The notes: generated from the sequence alone by a model not told the origin. A DNA stretch of 64,000 bases from Brenneria bubanii (GCF_022378355.1 NZ_JAKMAJ010000001.1:310001-374000), one strand, 5' to 3'; shown: positions 29,003-39,783, numbered from the stretch's first letter. Translations and numbers: made by a program.

Positions 29003-30544
29003 ATGGACTTTGATACAGGTTATTTCATAGAGCTATTTTCTTATTATGACTTTTGGCAGGCTACGTTTGTCGTCATTGCATTGAGTATAACATCCTGGAT
29101 TGGCGGCAATATATTAGGGCTTATTCTGGCGTTGGCGAAGCAGTCACACTTCACCGTAATCAGTTCCATAGCGAAACTCTATATCTGGTTCTTTCGCAGC
29201 CTGCCGCTGTTGGTGTTAATCATTCTTATATACAACTTGCCTCAGTTTTTCACCTCAACCTCAGACCTTCTCTCATCGCCCTTCGTTTCAGGGTTAATAT
29301 CCTTAATATTGTGTGAGTCCGCCTTTATCGCCGAAATTTACCGCGGCGGGCTGATGTCGGTACATCAAGGACAAATTGAAGCGGCGAAGTCACTCAATAT
29401 CAACTATAGCGGGATCCAGCGGTGCATCGTGATTCCCCAGGCCATTCGCATCGCGCTGCCCTCATTGGCGAATGAGTTCATTGTCATTGTAAAGCTGACT
29501 TCATTGGTTTCCGTTATTTCACTAGGCGAAATTCTTCTTGTCGGGCAACGACTTTACACGCAAAACTTCAAAGTGATTGAAACATTGCTCGCGGTGTCGT
29601 GTTACTACATTCTTATCGTCACCGTTTTTGATCGCGTCGTCTACCGACTTGAAAAATGGATAGATACCGGCAAGAAGAGCCACAAGGCGATCAGCACTGA
29701 GGAGTTAAAGCTGGTTGAGGCGCAACCGGAAACGCCCGCCCTTCAGCTGGCGAGAAAATTTGACAGCAGCAAGCATCGCGTCACGCTGGAACTCAATGGT
29801 GTGAGTAAGCGCTATGGCGATAAAAGCGTACTGAAAGAGATTAATCTTACGGTTAAGAAAGGCGAAGTCATTTCAATTATTGGTCCATCCGGCTCCGGAA
29901 AAACAACCTTGATTCGCGCCATGAATGGACTGGAACCTCTCGATGAAGGCCGGATTACCCTTGATGATAAGCTGTTCCTTCATCCTACGGCCAACGGTCG
30001 ACCAGATAAAAACTACTATCAGCAAGCGGATAAGATAGGAATGGTTTTTCAAGGCTTTTATCTTTTCCCCCATAAAACAGCATTAGAAAACGTCACTTTC
30101 TCGCCTTTGTACCATCATCTCGGGGCCAAGGAAGACATCCTGGTGCAGGGGTTGATGTTGTTGAAAAAAGTGGGCTTGCTTGAACATGCGCACAAATACC
30201 CGCATCAGCTATCGGGAGGGCAACAACAACGCGTTGCGATTGCCCGGGCCCTGGCCATGAAGCCGTCGATCATGCTGTTCGATGAACCGACCTCGGCTTT
30301 AGATCCGGAACTGGTCGGCGAGGTGCTGAAAGTGATCGAAGACCTGGCGACTGAAGGCATGACGATGGTTATCGTGACGCACGAAATGTCCTTCGCTTTC
30401 AAAATTTCCGATCGCATCGTCTTTATGGAAGACGGCAATATTCTGGCCGTCGGCACGCCCAATGAAATTCATAATTCAGAGAACGAAAGATTGGCAAAAT
30501 TTCTTCATAGCCAAAAGCACGCGCTTAATCATCTTAATCTTTAA
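29003..30544 (+). CDS. Fused amino-acid ABC transporter permease/ATP-binding protein
   Basis: One 513-residue polypeptide joins a polar amino acid permease and its ATPase. Residues 1-220 form a membrane domain with hydrophobic segments near 18-44, 53-80, 95-112 and 160-212. Its cytoplasmic EAA loop is at about 126-153. A charged linker of about 40 residues follows. The ATPase has Walker A GPSGSGKT (294-301), Q-loop Q350, signature LSGGQ (403-407), Walker B ending D427-E428, and switch H460. Usually these are separate genes in enterobacteria. With the upstream binding protein it makes a complete importer. Confidence 0.9.
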   Translation: MDFDTGYFIELFSYYDFWQATFVVIALSITSWIGGNILGLILALAKQSHFTVISSIAKLYIWFFRSLPLLVLIILIYNLPQFFTSTSDLLSSPFVSGLISLILCESAFIAEIYRGGLMSVHQGQIEAAKSLNINYSGIQRCIVIPQAIRIALPSLANEFIVIVKLTSLVSVISLGEILLVGQRLYTQNFKVIETLLAVSCYYILIVTVFDRVVYRLEKWIDTGKKSHKAISTEELKLVEAQPETPALQLARKFDSSKHRVTLELNGVSKRYGDKSVLKEINLTVKKGEVISIIGPSGSGKTTLIRAMNGLEPLDEGRITLDDKLFLHPTANGRPDKNYYQQADKIGMVFQGFYLFPHKTALENVTFSPLYHHLGAKEDILVQGLMLLKKVGLLEHAHKYPHQLSGGQQQRVAIARALAMKPSIMLFDEPTSALDPELVGEVLKVIEDLATEGMTMVIVTHEMSFAFKISDRIVFMEDGNILAVGTPNEIHNSENERLAKFLHSQKHALNHLNL

Positions 30545-30743
30545 TTATCGCGCCGTGGCGATAGCCGATTTAAAAATAGCGTCAGACGGCGGGTGACTGG
30601 ATAAACGCCAATATACTTACCCAATGAGATAATTATATTGGAAAGCGCCTCTATTACATGGTTCACCCTGAATTTAAGTTAAACGTACTTAGCGCGTCTG
30701 GCGGTTAACTTCACCGATCGATGAATAGATAACGAGGTTTTCT

Positions 30744-33700
30744 ATGACTATGAGTACCGATAGTGCGGCTATGCAGGATACAGATGATACCCGATATGTG
30801 CCCTTCAGCGCATTGGCGATGGCGTTGACTCATCAGGATGAAAAAAGAGAGGCCATCACGCAGGCATGGGAATTTCCCGAGCAGGATATCGTTGCGCGTC
30901 TTTTTCAGGTAGCGAAAACGTCCGATGATAAAAATACCCACATTCATCATCTTGCACATTCGCTTGCCTCATCATTACGGAATACAAAAGTCAGCAAAAA
31001 TCGCGCGTCGATAATCCAGAACCTCCTGCAGGAATATTCGCTCTCGTCTAAAGAGGGCGTGGCCCTGATGTGTTTGGCCGAAGCGCTGCTCAGAATTCCC
31101 GATGAAGATACCCGCGACCGCTTAATCCGTGACAAAATAATGGGGCGGGATTGGAAAGCTCACTTCGGAAAAAACCGATCGATATTTATTAACGCCGCGA
31201 CATGGGGCCTCTTGATTACCGGATCGCTGGTGCGCTACAACGACAAAAGCGAGATGTCGGGCAGTTTAAAAAAAATCGTCGCCAATGGATCTTCTCTGCT
31301 TATCCGTAAGGCCATGGATGCCGCCATGCATATTATGAGCGGGCATTTTGTTACCGGAGAAACCATATCGCAAGCATTGCAGTGCGCATCAGCCCTGGAA
31401 CAACAGGGATTCACCTACACCTATGATATGTTAGGCGAAGCGGCGCTAACGCAAAACGATGCGGACAATTATATTCAACGCTGCCAGAAGGCCCTGCACG
31501 AGATCGGCAACTATTCCAAAGGAAAGGATATCTATGCCGGCGCTGAATTTTCACTCAAGCTGTCGGCATTACATCCAAGGTATAGCCGTCATCAATATGA
31601 CCGACTGTTCAGCGAAATATACCCGACGCTGAAATCATTAGTTCTGCTGGCTAAATCATATGATGTCGCCATCACGATTGACGCGGAAGAAGCTGACCGG
31701 TTAGATATTTCATTGGATTTGTTGACCCGTCTCTGCAGCGAGCCGGAACTTCAGGCCTGGAACGGCATTGGTTTTGTCATTCAGGCCTATCAAAAGCGCT
31801 GCGCTTACGTTATCGACTACCTCAGGGAACTGGCGCAGACAAGCCAACGCCGCCTGCGAGTACGCCTGGTTAAAGGCGCATATTGGGACAGCGAAATAAA
31901 GCGCTCACAGATTGCCGGACACGACAGCTATCCGGTCTTTACGCGCAAGGTCTACTCCGATGTCTCCTATCTGGCATGCGCCAGCGCTTTGCTTGCGTCT
32001 TCCGAATTGTTTTACCCGCAATTCGCCACGCATAATGCCCATACGCTGGCCGCGATCTACTATCTTGCCGGCGAGACCTATCATCCCCAACAATATGAAT
32101 TTCAATGCTTGCATGGCATGGGCGTACCGCTTTACCGGGAAGTCGTCGGCCGTGAAAAGCTGAACCGCCCCTGCCGCATTTATGCGCCTGTCGGTTCGCA
32201 CGAAACCCTGTTGCCTTATTTAGTCCGGCGTTTGCTGGAAAATGGTTCGAACAGCTCCTTTGTAAACAAAATCGCCGACCCGACGATCTCGATTGATGAT
32301 TTGGTCGCCGATCCCGTCGCGGAGGTTGAAAATCTGGCAAAGGAAGAGCACATCATTGGCTTACCGCACCCTAAAATTCCATTGCCGAAAGATATCTATG
32401 GCGAGGGAAGAAAAAACTCCGTTGGTTTGAATTTATACAGTGAAAAATGTCTGCGCCATTTATCCGCTATGTTGATAAAAAGCGCTCAGACGCCGGTTAA
32501 TGCCGAACCGATCGTCGCTGAAACATCGCCGCTGGCTTCGCGCACGCCGGTTATCAACCCCGCGGAGCCTCGCGACATCATTGGCTTCGTCAGCGAGGCG
32601 ACGGATGCCGATATTTCAACATCACTGACGGCGGCAGAAAAGGCGTTCGAAAGGTGGGCAAATATCGCCCCCGCGCAACGGGCTGAAATGCTGGAAATAG
32701 CCGCCGATATCATGGAACAAAGGATGTGCGAACTCATCGGCGTTCTGGTCAGGGAAGCCGGAAAAACCTTCAGTAACGCCATTGCCGAAATACGTGAGGC
32801 GGTGGACTTCCTGCACTACTATGCCAAACAGGTGCAAAGTTCGTTTTCCAATGATACGCACAGCCCGCTGGGGGTCATCGTCTGTATTAGCCCCTGGAAT
32901 TTTCCCTTAGCCATTTTCACCGGGCAAATAGCGGCAGCGCTGGCCACCGGCAATACCGTGATTGCCAAACCTGCGGAACAAACACCGCTTATCGCTTATC
33001 TTGCGGTAAAGATTCTGCATGAGGCCGGGATCCCAACGGATGCATTGCAACTGTTACCCGGTCGGGGTGAAACCGTTGGCGAAAAACTGGTTACGGATGA
33101 AAGCGTCAACGGGGTCATGTTTACCGGCTCTACCGATGTCGCCGCCATGATTCAGCGAAAGATCGCCACGCGATTCGATCGCGCAGGAAAACCGATACCG
33201 CTTATCGCTGAAACGGGCGGCATCAATACCATGATTGTCGATTCTTCGGCGCTGCCGGAGCAAGTTATCAATGACTGCATCATTTCAGCATTCGACAGCG
33301 CCGGTCAGCGTTGCTCCGCTCTGCGGCTGCTTTGTGTTCAAAATGACGTTGCCGACCAGCTAGTTACCGCATTACGCGGCGCCATGGTTGAATACCGGAT
33401 GGGGAATCCGGAACAGCTCGCCACAGATATCGGCCCGGTCATTGATGCGCCGGCCATGGCCGCGATTGAATCCTACATTGATCAGATGAAAAATAAAGGT
33501 TTTGATGTTTATCAGGCCAGCCATCGCGATGGGCAGGACGATACGCATAAAAAACAGGGGTATTTCATTACGCCGACATTGATTGAAATAAACACCATCG
33601 AGGATCTCGATAAAGAGATCTTTGGCCCGGTTCTTCACCTTCTTCGCTATGACGGTCAACAACTTCCCGCTCTGGTTGAAAAAATCAATCGCTTAGGCTA

Positions 33701-34526
33701 CGGGCTGACTTTCGGCATTCACTCGCGTATAGACGATACCATCCGCAGCGTGACCCAGGATATTAACGTAGGGAACTTGTATATAAACCGTAATGTCGTG
33801 GGCGCGGTGGTCGGCGTTCAGCCTTTCGGCGGCGAAGGTTTATCCGGCACCGGGCCTAAAGCCGGGGGGCCGCTCTATCTCTACCGCTTATTGGCGCGCT
33901 GTCCGGCCGACGCGCAGATGCAAGGATTGCGCTATACGGCCGTATCCGAGCCGGAAGCTATAGCCTCAGAAGCCGCCCGACGCAGCGCGCACGCCGCCCT
34001 GTCGGCATGGTCGCAGCAACATGACGGCCAAATTCATCAGTTATGCCAATGGTTCAAAGAAAATAGCGCCAGCTACACCAACAGCTATTTACCCGGACCA
34101 ACCGGCGAAGAGAATAGCTATAAGCTGTTGCCCAGAAAGCGAGTTTTATGTCTGGCGGATAACCAGCAAGACCTTCTGATACAGTTGGCGGCGGTAACCA
34201 GCGTAGGTTGCGGAGTGTTATGGCCGGATTGCGCGCCGAATAGGGCGAGCTATCACCAGTTGCCTGATGCGGTTAAAGCGATTATTGATATTGTGCCCGC
34301 GGCAACGCTGTTCACCCATGACTTTGACGCGGTGATACACCACGGCGACGCGGCGTCGCGACAGGATACCTGCATTAAGGTTGCCGAACGTAACGGCGCG
34401 ATTGCTACGGTACAGGGGCTGGATAACGGCGAAACGACTATCCGTCTTGAACGTCTTCTTATCGAACGCGCGACCTGTGTGAATACTGCCGCCGCGGGGG
34501 GGAATACCAGCCTGATGACGCTATAA
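30744..34526 (+). CDS. putA: Bifunctional proline dehydrogenase / P5C dehydrogenase PutA lacking the DNA-binding domain
   Basis: Oxidises proline to glutamate in two steps: FAD-dependent proline dehydrogenase, then NAD-dependent glutamate semialdehyde dehydrogenase. The 1260 residues align with E. coli PutA from about its residue 61 on. The substrate-binding Arg pair is R495/R496, and the aldehyde dehydrogenase residues are E823 (IAETGG) and C857 (GQRCSA). Each sits exactly 60 below the E. coli number. The first 47 residues of E. coli PutA, the ribbon-helix-helix repressor, are missing. An in-frame TAG 18 bp upstream of the ATG excludes a longer start. A GAGG ribosome binding site supports 30744. 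Regulation must differ from autogenous control. Confidence 0.95.
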   Translation: MTMSTDSAAMQDTDDTRYVPFSALAMALTHQDEKREAITQAWEFPEQDIVARLFQVAKTSDDKNTHIHHLAHSLASSLRNTKVSKNRASIIQNLLQEYSLSSKEGVALMCLAEALLRIPDEDTRDRLIRDKIMGRDWKAHFGKNRSIFINAATWGLLITGSLVRYNDKSEMSGSLKKIVANGSSLLIRKAMDAAMHIMSGHFVTGETISQALQCASALEQQGFTYTYDMLGEAALTQNDADNYIQRCQKALHEIGNYSKGKDIYAGAEFSLKLSALHPRYSRHQYDRLFSEIYPTLKSLVLLAKSYDVAITIDAEEADRLDISLDLLTRLCSEPELQAWNGIGFVIQAYQKRCAYVIDYLRELAQTSQRRLRVRLVKGAYWDSEIKRSQIAGHDSYPVFTRKVYSDVSYLACASALLASSELFYPQFATHNAHTLAAIYYLAGETYHPQQYEFQCLHGMGVPLYREVVGREKLNRPCRIYAPVGSHETLLPYLVRRLLENGSNSSFVNKIADPTISIDDLVADPVAEVENLAKEEHIIGLPHPKIPLPKDIYGEGRKNSVGLNLYSEKCLRHLSAMLIKSAQTPVNAEPIVAETSPLASRTPVINPAEPRDIIGFVSEATDADISTSLTAAEKAFERWANIAPAQRAEMLEIAADIMEQRMCELIGVLVREAGKTFSNAIAEIREAVDFLHYYAKQVQSSFSNDTHSPLGVIVCISPWNFPLAIFTGQIAAALATGNTVIAKPAEQTPLIAYLAVKILHEAGIPTDALQLLPGRGETVGEKLVTDESVNGVMFTGSTDVAAMIQRKIATRFDRAGKPIPLIAETGGINTMIVDSSALPEQVINDCIISAFDSAGQRCSALRLLCVQNDVADQLVTALRGAMVEYRMGNPEQLATDIGPVIDAPAMAAIESYIDQMKNKGFDVYQASHRDGQDDTHKKQGYFITPTLIEINTIEDLDKEIFGPVLHLLRYDGQQLPALVEKINRLGYGLTFGIHSRIDDTIRSVTQDINVGNLYINRNVVGAVVGVQPFGGEGLSGTGPKAGGPLYLYRLLARCPADAQMQGLRYTAVSEPEAIASEAARRSAHAALSAWSQQHDGQIHQLCQWFKENSASYTNSYLPGPTGEENSYKLLPRKRVLCLADNQQDLLIQLAAVTSVGCGVLWPDCAPNRASYHQLPDAVKAIIDIVPAATLFTHDFDAVIHHGDAASRQDTCIKVAERNGAIATVQGLDNGETTIRLERLLIERATCVNTAAAGGNTSLMTL

Positions 34527-34545
34527 ATGCACCGTAAGAAACCCG

Positions 34546-34574
34546 CCAGTAGCGCCCACTCCAGGCGCCACTGG
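34546..34574. terminator. Hairpin between putA and yajQ
   Basis: Stem 34546-34556 with 34564-34574 (11 bp, one mismatch) and a 7-base loop, between convergent genes. Minus side continues GGGTTTC, a weak T run. Confidence 0.45.
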
Positions 34575-34625
34575 CATTGATTGCCCCATTAAAATCCGGA
34601 GCCGTCAACACAACCCGACATAAGC

Positions 34626-35117
34626 CTAATCACGAAAATTGTTAAACTGGAAAGGTTGCCCCAAATCGGCGCCGCGCACCAATGCCATCACGTTTTGCAG
34701 ATCGTCACGCGATTTCCCGGTTACCCGCACCTGCTCGCCCTGAATTTGCGCCTGCACCTTCAGTTTGCTGTCTTTGATCAGCTTAACGATTTTTTTCGCC
34801 AGCACGCTTTCTATTCCCTGCTTCAATTTCGCGTCGACGCTATAGGTTTTGCCGCTGTGCTCCATCTCTTCAGGAACCTCCAGCGCGCTGCCTTCGATAC
34901 CGCGCTTCATCAGTTTTTCACGGAGAATATCAACAAGTTGCTGAACCTGAAAGTCCGATTCGCTAGCGGCTTTAATGCTTTGCGATTTTTCGTTCAATTC
35001 AAAGCTGGCCGGCACATTGCGGAAATCCCAGCGAGTGCTCAGCTCACGCGTGGCGTTATCGACCGCATTGCGGACTTCCTGCATATCAATTTCCGAAACA
35101 ATATCGAAAGATGGCAT
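34626..35117 (-). CDS. yajQ: Nucleotide-binding protein YajQ
   Basis: Small cytoplasmic protein of two ferredoxin-like domains. Relatives bind nucleotides or tRNA, and the Xanthomonas relative binds cyclic di-GMP; the role in enterobacteria is open. Start [15 protein letters not shown] at 35117, with AGGAG upstream, gives 163 residues as in E. coli. The repeated GKSRDDLQ and FQFNNFRD C-terminal motifs are intact. A long upstream in-frame extension is not conserved. Separated here from its usual neighbour yajR by the transport/putA insertion. Confidence 0.95.
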   Translation of the reverse strand: MPSFDIVSEIDMQEVRNAVDNATRELSTRWDFRNVPASFELNEKSQSIKAASESDFQVQQLVDILREKLMKRGIEGSALEVPEEMEHSGKTYSVDAKLKQGIESVLAKKIVKLIKDSKLKVQAQIQGEQVRVTGKSRDDLQNVMALVRGADLGQPFQFNNFRD

Positions 35118-35168
35118 AATCAATCTCCTGACAATTTTGACCGGCGAGCATAATAACCGCTCCGTTTC

Positions 35169-35273
35169 TATATACCCAACAGATTTCATGATGCAAGATC
35201 GCGGCAAAAGCGCCGGTTTCGAATGCCGGCCCCCCGGATCAAGTATGTTCGCAGCATGAAAGATGAAGGGATA
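35169..35273. repeat. Intergenic palindromic repeat between yajQ and panE
   Basis: About 105 bp with imperfect inverted ends: TATATACCCAACAGATTTCA on the left, and the complement of TATCCCTTCATCTTTCATGC on the right. It lies between divergent genes. The right end resembles the element at 6149. Probably a family of intergenic repeats; copy number elsewhere cannot be seen here. Confidence 0.5.
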
Positions 35274-35345
35274 AACAGATAGTTGGCTATTATTTATTAT
35301 CCTATATACAAATGTCTGTTCCCGAGTCAATAAAGGGAGAATTAC

Positions 35346-36263
35346 ATGAAAATAACCGTTCTTGGGTGCGGCGCGATCGGGCAGTTATGGCTAGCCGCCC
35401 TGCATCGGCACGGCCATGATGTGCAAGGGTGGCTACGTATTCCACAACCCTTTTGCCCGGTTAATGTGGTCCAGCTAAATGGACAGCACTGTAATTTAAA
35501 CCTGACCGCTAACGATCCCGATCACCTGGCGCGCAGCGAACTGCTATTGGTTACGCTAAAAGCCTGGCAGGTTTCTGACGCCATTATCGCACTGCTGCCG
35601 CAACTGAATCCCCATTGCACTATTTTGTTATTACACAATGGGATGGGAACCTATGAAGAACTGCCGCCGCTCAGTCAGCCGGTGCTTTTAGGGGTAACGA
35701 CGCACGCCGCTTGCCGCGATGCCACTACCGTCGTCCACGTTGCTTCCGGCACTACCCACATCGGCTCGGTGAATTCGATCAATAATGCCGACGCGAAAAG
35801 CTATTTGGCCGAGGTTCTGCATCAGGCTTTACCCGATGTCGCCTGGCATAACAGTATTACCGTAACCTGCTGGCTAAAGCTGGCGGCCAACTGCGTCATC
35901 AACCCGTTAACGGTTCTCTATCAATGTAAAAACGGCGAGCTGCGCGATCATCCGCAACGGTTGGAAGCGCTTTGTCAGGAAATTGTCGGCGTGATGGAGC
36001 GCGAGGGCTTTCATACCTCGGCGGAAAGTTTGCTTATCTACATAAACCAAATCATTCAGAACACCGCCGCCAATACGTCTTCCATGCTTCAGGACATCAT
36101 GGCTCAACGGCATACCGAAATTGACTATATCACCGGTTATCTGCTGCGGCGGGCGCGCATCTACGGCCTGACGCTGCCTGAAAATAGCCGTCTGTTTGAA
36201 ACGATCAAGCGTAAGGAAAATGGATATGAGCGCATCAGCACTGGTGTGTCTGGCTCCTGGTAG
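35346..36263 (+). CDS. panE: 2-dehydropantoate 2-reductase (ketopantoate reductase)
   Basis: NADPH-dependent reduction of ketopantoate to pantoate in the vitamin B5/CoA pathway. The 305-residue product (E. coli 303) starts with the Rossmann motif GCGAIG (residues 7-12). It has the catalytic Lys region [17 protein letters not shown] and the C-terminal ligand-binding helix domain with [18 protein letters not shown]. Start has an AGGGAG ribosome binding site. Its end overlaps yajL by 38 bp. Confidence 0.96.
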   Translation: MKITVLGCGAIGQLWLAALHRHGHDVQGWLRIPQPFCPVNVVQLNGQHCNLNLTANDPDHLARSELLLVTLKAWQVSDAIIALLPQLNPHCTILLLHNGMGTYEELPPLSQPVLLGVTTHAACRDATTVVHVASGTTHIGSVNSINNADAKSYLAEVLHQALPDVAWHNSITVTCWLKLAANCVINPLTVLYQCKNGELRDHPQRLEALCQEIVGVMEREGFHTSAESLLIYINQIIQNTAANTSSMLQDIMAQRHTEIDYITGYLLRRARIYGLTLPENSRLFETIKRKENGYERISTGVSGSW

Positions 36264-36816
36264 CGAAGAAACCGAAGCCGTCACGACGATAGATCTGCTG
36301 GCCAGGGCCGGTATTCAGGTCACTATCGCCAGCGTAGCCAGCGATGGCGGCCTTGAAATCACCTGCTCCCGTGGCATCAGGCTGTTGGCCGACGCTCCGC
36401 TGGTTGCGGTTGCCGATCGGCATTTCGACGTACTGGTTTTACCCGGCGGACTGCAGGGCGCGGAATGCTTTCGCGATAATCCGGTGCTGGTGGAGTGTAT
36501 TCGTCAAACGCATCGGGAAGGGAGAGTCGTGGCGGCGATGTGCGCCACACCGGCACTGGTGCTGGAGCACCATCAGCTATTCCCAGTCGGCAACATGACC
36601 GGCTATCCGGCGCTAAAAGACCACATCGCCACGGATAAATGGATGGAAAAGCGGGTAGTGTACGATCCGCGCGTTAATCTGCTGACCACGCAAGGTCCGG
36701 GCACCAGCATGGATTTTGCCCTGAAAATCATCGATCTCTTGTTGGGCAAAGAAAAAGCGGCAGAGGTGGCGGCGCAGCTTATCCTGCCACCCGGGATCTA
36801 CAACTATCAGGATTAA
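36226..36816 (+). CDS. yajL: DJ-1/PfpI family protein YajL
   Basis: Oxidative-stress protein of the DJ-1 family reported as a chaperone and as a deglycase (the latter is debated). The ATG at 36226 gives 196 residues beginning [18 protein letters not shown], as in E. coli. The reactive Cys is in [13 protein letters not shown] (about position 106) with the acidic partner in GSEETEAV. It overlaps the end of panE by 38 bp in another frame, an arrangement also found in E. coli. Confidence 0.95.
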   Translation: MSASALVCLAPGSEETEAVTTIDLLARAGIQVTIASVASDGGLEITCSRGIRLLADAPLVAVADRHFDVLVLPGGLQGAECFRDNPVLVECIRQTHREGRVVAAMCATPALVLEHHQLFPVGNMTGYPALKDHIATDKWMEKRVVYDPRVNLLTTQGPGTSMDFALKIIDLLLGKEKAAEVAAQLILPPGIYNYQD

Positions 36817-36818
36817 TC

Positions 36819-36844
36819 ATAAGGGCGCAGCCCTGCGCCCTTAT
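36819..36844. terminator. Bidirectional hairpin between yajL and thiI
   Basis: Stem TAAGGGCGCAG with CTGCGCCCTTA (36820-36830 and 36833-36843), between convergent genes that end 3 bases to either side. The T content is small (TTATTGATT). Confidence 0.6.
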
Positions 36845-36847
36845 TGA

Positions 36848-38296
36848 TTACGGACGGTAGACCTTCACGTTGCTGAAGCCTTGCTCGCGCAGGTAAAGCG
36901 CCTGTAAGCGGCTCATCACTCCGCGTTCGCAATAGAGCAGATAGGTTTTACTCTGATCCAGATCGCCAAACTGCGTGCTCAATTTGTAGAACGGCAGCGA
37001 TTTAATCTCAGCATGCTCCAATACCAGCGGTTTATCATCCTGTTCGTCCGGCGCGCGGATATCCAGTAAGATATCCGAAGGCGCAAACGCCGCCACGGTT
37101 TCCACTTCAACCACGTCCTGGCTGGTTTGCTGTGCGATCTCGCGGATATCCATATTACGCGCTTCGCTGACCACCCGATCCAGGATGGAGAAATCAAAGC
37201 GACTTTCTTCATGCTCAATTTTCGCCTTGACCGCCTTAACCGTTGGGCTTTTGGAAATCACCCCGCAGTATTCCGGCATCGTTTTGGCGAAGTCTTCGGT
37301 TCCCAGCTCGCGAGCCTGCTTGATGATATGCTCTTTATCATGGGAAATCAGCGGACGCAAAATCAAGGTGTCGGATGCATTATCAATCAAACGCAGGTTG
37401 GTCAGCGTCTGGCTGGAAACCTGCCCCAGGGCTTCACCGGTCACCAGCGCCTGAACGCCATAACGTTCGGCCATTTGGGAAGCCGCCCGCACCATCATAC
37501 GCTTGAGCACCACGCCCATCTGACCGTCATCGACTTTTTCAAGGATCTCGCCGACCACCGGCTCAAAATCGATAGCGATGAAGCGCACCCGATGTGAACT
37601 GCCAAAACGATTCCACAGATAGTGCGCGACCTGCTTAACGCCGATCTCATGGGCCGCGCCCCCCAGGTTAAAGAAGCAGTAGTGCACCCGGCAGCCACGG
37701 CGCATCAGCATATAGCTGGATACGCCGGAATCGAACCCGCCGGAAATCAGCGACAAAACATCTTCCTGCGTGCCGATGGGAAAACCGCCAATCCCTTCAT
37801 AACGGCCATTAATCAGCAACAGCCGATCCTGATCGATTTCCAGGTGAACGGTTACCTGTGGAGATGAGAGTTTTACCCGGGCGCTGTCAATATGCTGATT
37901 TAATCCACCGCCGACATAGCGCTCCACGTCCTGCGAGCTAAATTCGTGCTTACCCCGCCGCTTGACGCGGACACAGAATGTTTTTCCTTCCACTTGCTCA
38001 CGGTACAGCGCCAGCGCTTGTTCAAAGATGTCATGAATGTCGGTATAGGTACGCTCTTCGACATCAAGAATATGGTGAATACCGGGAATGCGCGTCAGTG
38101 CGTCACGAATGGTCTCGTACTGGCTTTCATCCTGCGCGCGAACTTCGATATGATCCCAGTGACGGACAACCGCCAGCGTTTCATCATAAGACTTTAAGAC
38201 GTTGCGGATATTCCCGGTCAGAATCTTGATAAAGCGCAACCGCACAGATTGGCTCTTGATGGTGATTTCCGGGAACAATTTAATGATAAACTTCAT
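36848..38296 (-). CDS. thiI: tRNA 4-thiouridine synthase / thiamin sulfur carrier ThiI
   Basis: Transfers sulfur from IscS both to tRNA (s4U8) and to ThiS for thiazole synthesis. The 482 residues equal E. coli. Order: N-terminal ferredoxin-like and THUMP domains (to about 165), PP-loop SGGFDSG in the AANH domain (about 184-190), and a C-terminal rhodanese-like domain whose persulfide Cys456 is in [10 protein letters not shown]. The C-terminal rhodanese extension is the enterobacterial form. Another thiamin gene, thiL, lies at 41.9 kb. Confidence 0.97.
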   Translation of the reverse strand: MKFIIKLFPEITIKSQSVRLRFIKILTGNIRNVLKSYDETLAVVRHWDHIEVRAQDESQYETIRDALTRIPGIHHILDVEERTYTDIHDIFEQALALYREQVEGKTFCVRVKRRGKHEFSSQDVERYVGGGLNQHIDSARVKLSSPQVTVHLEIDQDRLLLINGRYEGIGGFPIGTQEDVLSLISGGFDSGVSSYMLMRRGCRVHYCFFNLGGAAHEIGVKQVAHYLWNRFGSSHRVRFIAIDFEPVVGEILEKVDDGQMGVVLKRMMVRAASQMAERYGVQALVTGEALGQVSSQTLTNLRLIDNASDTLILRPLISHDKEHIIKQARELGTEDFAKTMPEYCGVISKSPTVKAVKAKIEHEESRFDFSILDRVVSEARNMDIREIAQQTSQDVVEVETVAAFAPSDILLDIRAPDEQDDKPLVLEHAEIKSLPFYKLSTQFGDLDQSKTYLLYCERGVMSRLQALYLREQGFSNVKVYRP

Positions 38297-38315
38297 GGTG
38301 GCTGTCGTTACTTGA

Positions 38316-38489
38316 TCAGAAAGGTGTAAATAAATTTACCCTGAGCACTAAAATCACGTTATCGATAAACTCAGCGTCACGGCGATGATTTTTACCAATA
38401 GCATCCAGGGCGCGGAGTATATCATTATCTCTACTCAAAGTAATTGACGTTGCAGCCGACAACGCGGCGATTACCAATAATCGGCGCAT
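38316..38489 (-). CDS. Candidate 57-residue small protein upstream of thiI
   Basis: ATG at 38489 is preceded by CAGGTAATCTCT, an acceptable ribosome binding site, and the frame ends 20 bp before thiI. The product begins [19 protein letters not shown], which looks like a signal or membrane segment, and continues as a polar segment with no recognised family. A longer in-frame extension runs antisense into xseB and is not credible. It may be chance ORF content of the 310-bp thiI-xseB gap (38297-38606); nothing else is seen there apart from the promoters. Confidence 0.22.
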   Translation of the reverse strand: MRRLLVIAALSAATSITLSRDNDILRALDAIGKNHRRDAEFIDNVILVLRVNLFTPF

Positions 38490-38606
38490 AGAGATTACCT
38501 GATGCTTTAGCCGTATAATTCGTCGGTATTGGTTGGCGTTCATATGTAAAATAGCGCTATGCAGTCGCCACGCAACAGCGTATAACCCAGGATTCTGAAA
38601 AACACT

Positions 38607-38855
38607 ATGCCCAAGAAAACCGAGCAGCCAGTGAGTTTTGAAAACTCCCTGAGCGAACTGGAAAAAATCGTGACCCGTCTTGAGTCCGGTGACTTGCCAT
38701 TGGAAGAAGCACTGAATGAATTTGAGCACGGGATACAGCTTGCGCGCCAGGGGCAGCAAAAACTGCAACAGGCGGAGCAACGGGTACAGATTCTGCTAAG
38801 TGATGAGCCGGATGCCGCACTGTCGCCTTTTACCCCGGACAGTGAATCGCTATGA
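38607..38855 (+). CDS. xseB: Exodeoxyribonuclease VII small subunit
   Basis: Small subunit of ExoVII, which trims single-stranded DNA in both directions; several copies coat each XseA. The 82-residue helical protein has the family motif [20 protein letters not shown] followed by [16 protein letters not shown]. Its last four bases overlap the ispA start (ATGA). First gene of xseB-ispA-dxs, as in E. coli. Confidence 0.96.
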   Translation: MPKKTEQPVSFENSLSELEKIVTRLESGDLPLEEALNEFEHGIQLARQGQQKLQQAEQRVQILLSDEPDAALSPFTPDSESL

Positions 38856-39763
38856 CGGATTTCTCTGAACAATTAAATGCTCACTGCCAGCGAAGCAATC
38901 GCAGCTTAAGCCATTTTATCTCCACGCTGCCCTTTCAGAGTAGTCCGCTGGTGAATGCCATGGGCTATGGTTCATTGTTAGGCGGCAAACGGCTACGCCC
39001 ATTCCTGGTTTATACTACAGGGGAACTGTTTGGCATGCCGTTGGAAAGTCTGGATGCCCCCGCCGCCGCGGTGGAATGCATTCACGCCTATTCATTAATC
39101 CACGATGACCTCCCGGCGATGGATGATGACGATCTGCGCCGCGGTCAGCCAACCTGTCATATCAAGTTTGGCGAAGCCAGCGCCATTTTAGCCGGAGATG
39201 CCCTGCAAACGCTGGCGTTCACGATTTTGGCCGATGCGCCGATGCCGCAAGTCACGGTGCAGAACCGCCTGGCGATGCTATCCGAGCTGGCGCAGGCCAG
39301 CGGCGTTGCCGGCATGTGCGGCGGACAGGCCCTGGATCTGGCGGCTGAAGGCCATCAGGTCGATTTGGCCGCGCTGGAGCAAATTCACCGACATAAAACC
39401 GGGGCGCTGATCCGCGCCGCGGTAAGACTGGGCGCGCTGACGGCCGGTGAACCGGGCCGAGCCGCGTTGCCCTATCTCGATCGCTATGCCAACGCGATCG
39501 GCCTGGCCTTTCAGGTGCAGGACGATATTTTGGACGTCGTCGGCGATAGCGCCACCACGGGTAAGCGCCAGGGCGCCGATCAACAGCTGGGTAAGAGCAC
39601 CTACCCTGGTTTACTGGGCCTCGAAGGCGCACGGGAAAAAGCCAGGGAGCTTTACCGGGAATCGCTGGCGTCGCTGGATGATTTAACCCTATCCAGCCCG
39701 GTCCCCTTGAACATTGCGCCATTACAAGCGCTGGCGAATTTCATCGTTGAGCGCAATAAATAA
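38852..39763 (+). CDS. ispA: Farnesyl diphosphate synthase (geranyltranstransferase)
   Basis: Condenses isopentenyl diphosphate with dimethylallyl and geranyl diphosphate to farnesyl diphosphate for ubiquinone, undecaprenyl and heme O synthesis. The 303-residue product (E. coli 299) has the first Asp-rich motif D85-D86-LPAM-D91, the second [13 protein letters not shown], and the lysine/arginine pair GGKRLRP near residue 45. Four-base overlap with xseB and 20 bp to dxs support one operon. Confidence 0.97.
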   Translation: MTDFSEQLNAHCQRSNRSLSHFISTLPFQSSPLVNAMGYGSLLGGKRLRPFLVYTTGELFGMPLESLDAPAAAVECIHAYSLIHDDLPAMDDDDLRRGQPTCHIKFGEASAILAGDALQTLAFTILADAPMPQVTVQNRLAMLSELAQASGVAGMCGGQALDLAAEGHQVDLAALEQIHRHKTGALIRAAVRLGALTAGEPGRAALPYLDRYANAIGLAFQVQDDILDVVGDSATTGKRQGADQQLGKSTYPGLLGLEGAREKARELYRESLASLDDLTLSSPVPLNIAPLQALANFIVERNK

Positions 39764-39783
39764 AATCTCTGAACGAGTATCTA

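Noticed and set aside
30545-30743. Separate sigma-54 promoter for putA
   Set aside because: Every GG in this gap was checked for GC ten bases on; none fits.
27425-34620. Insertion as a transposon or genomic island with attachment sites
   Set aside because: No integrase, transposase, tRNA gene or flanking direct repeat was seen; it is better called an accessory gene block of unknown origin.
38490-38780. N-terminal extension of the small ORF before thiI
   Set aside because: It runs antisense through xseB, a conserved gene, so only the part from 38489 on is considered.
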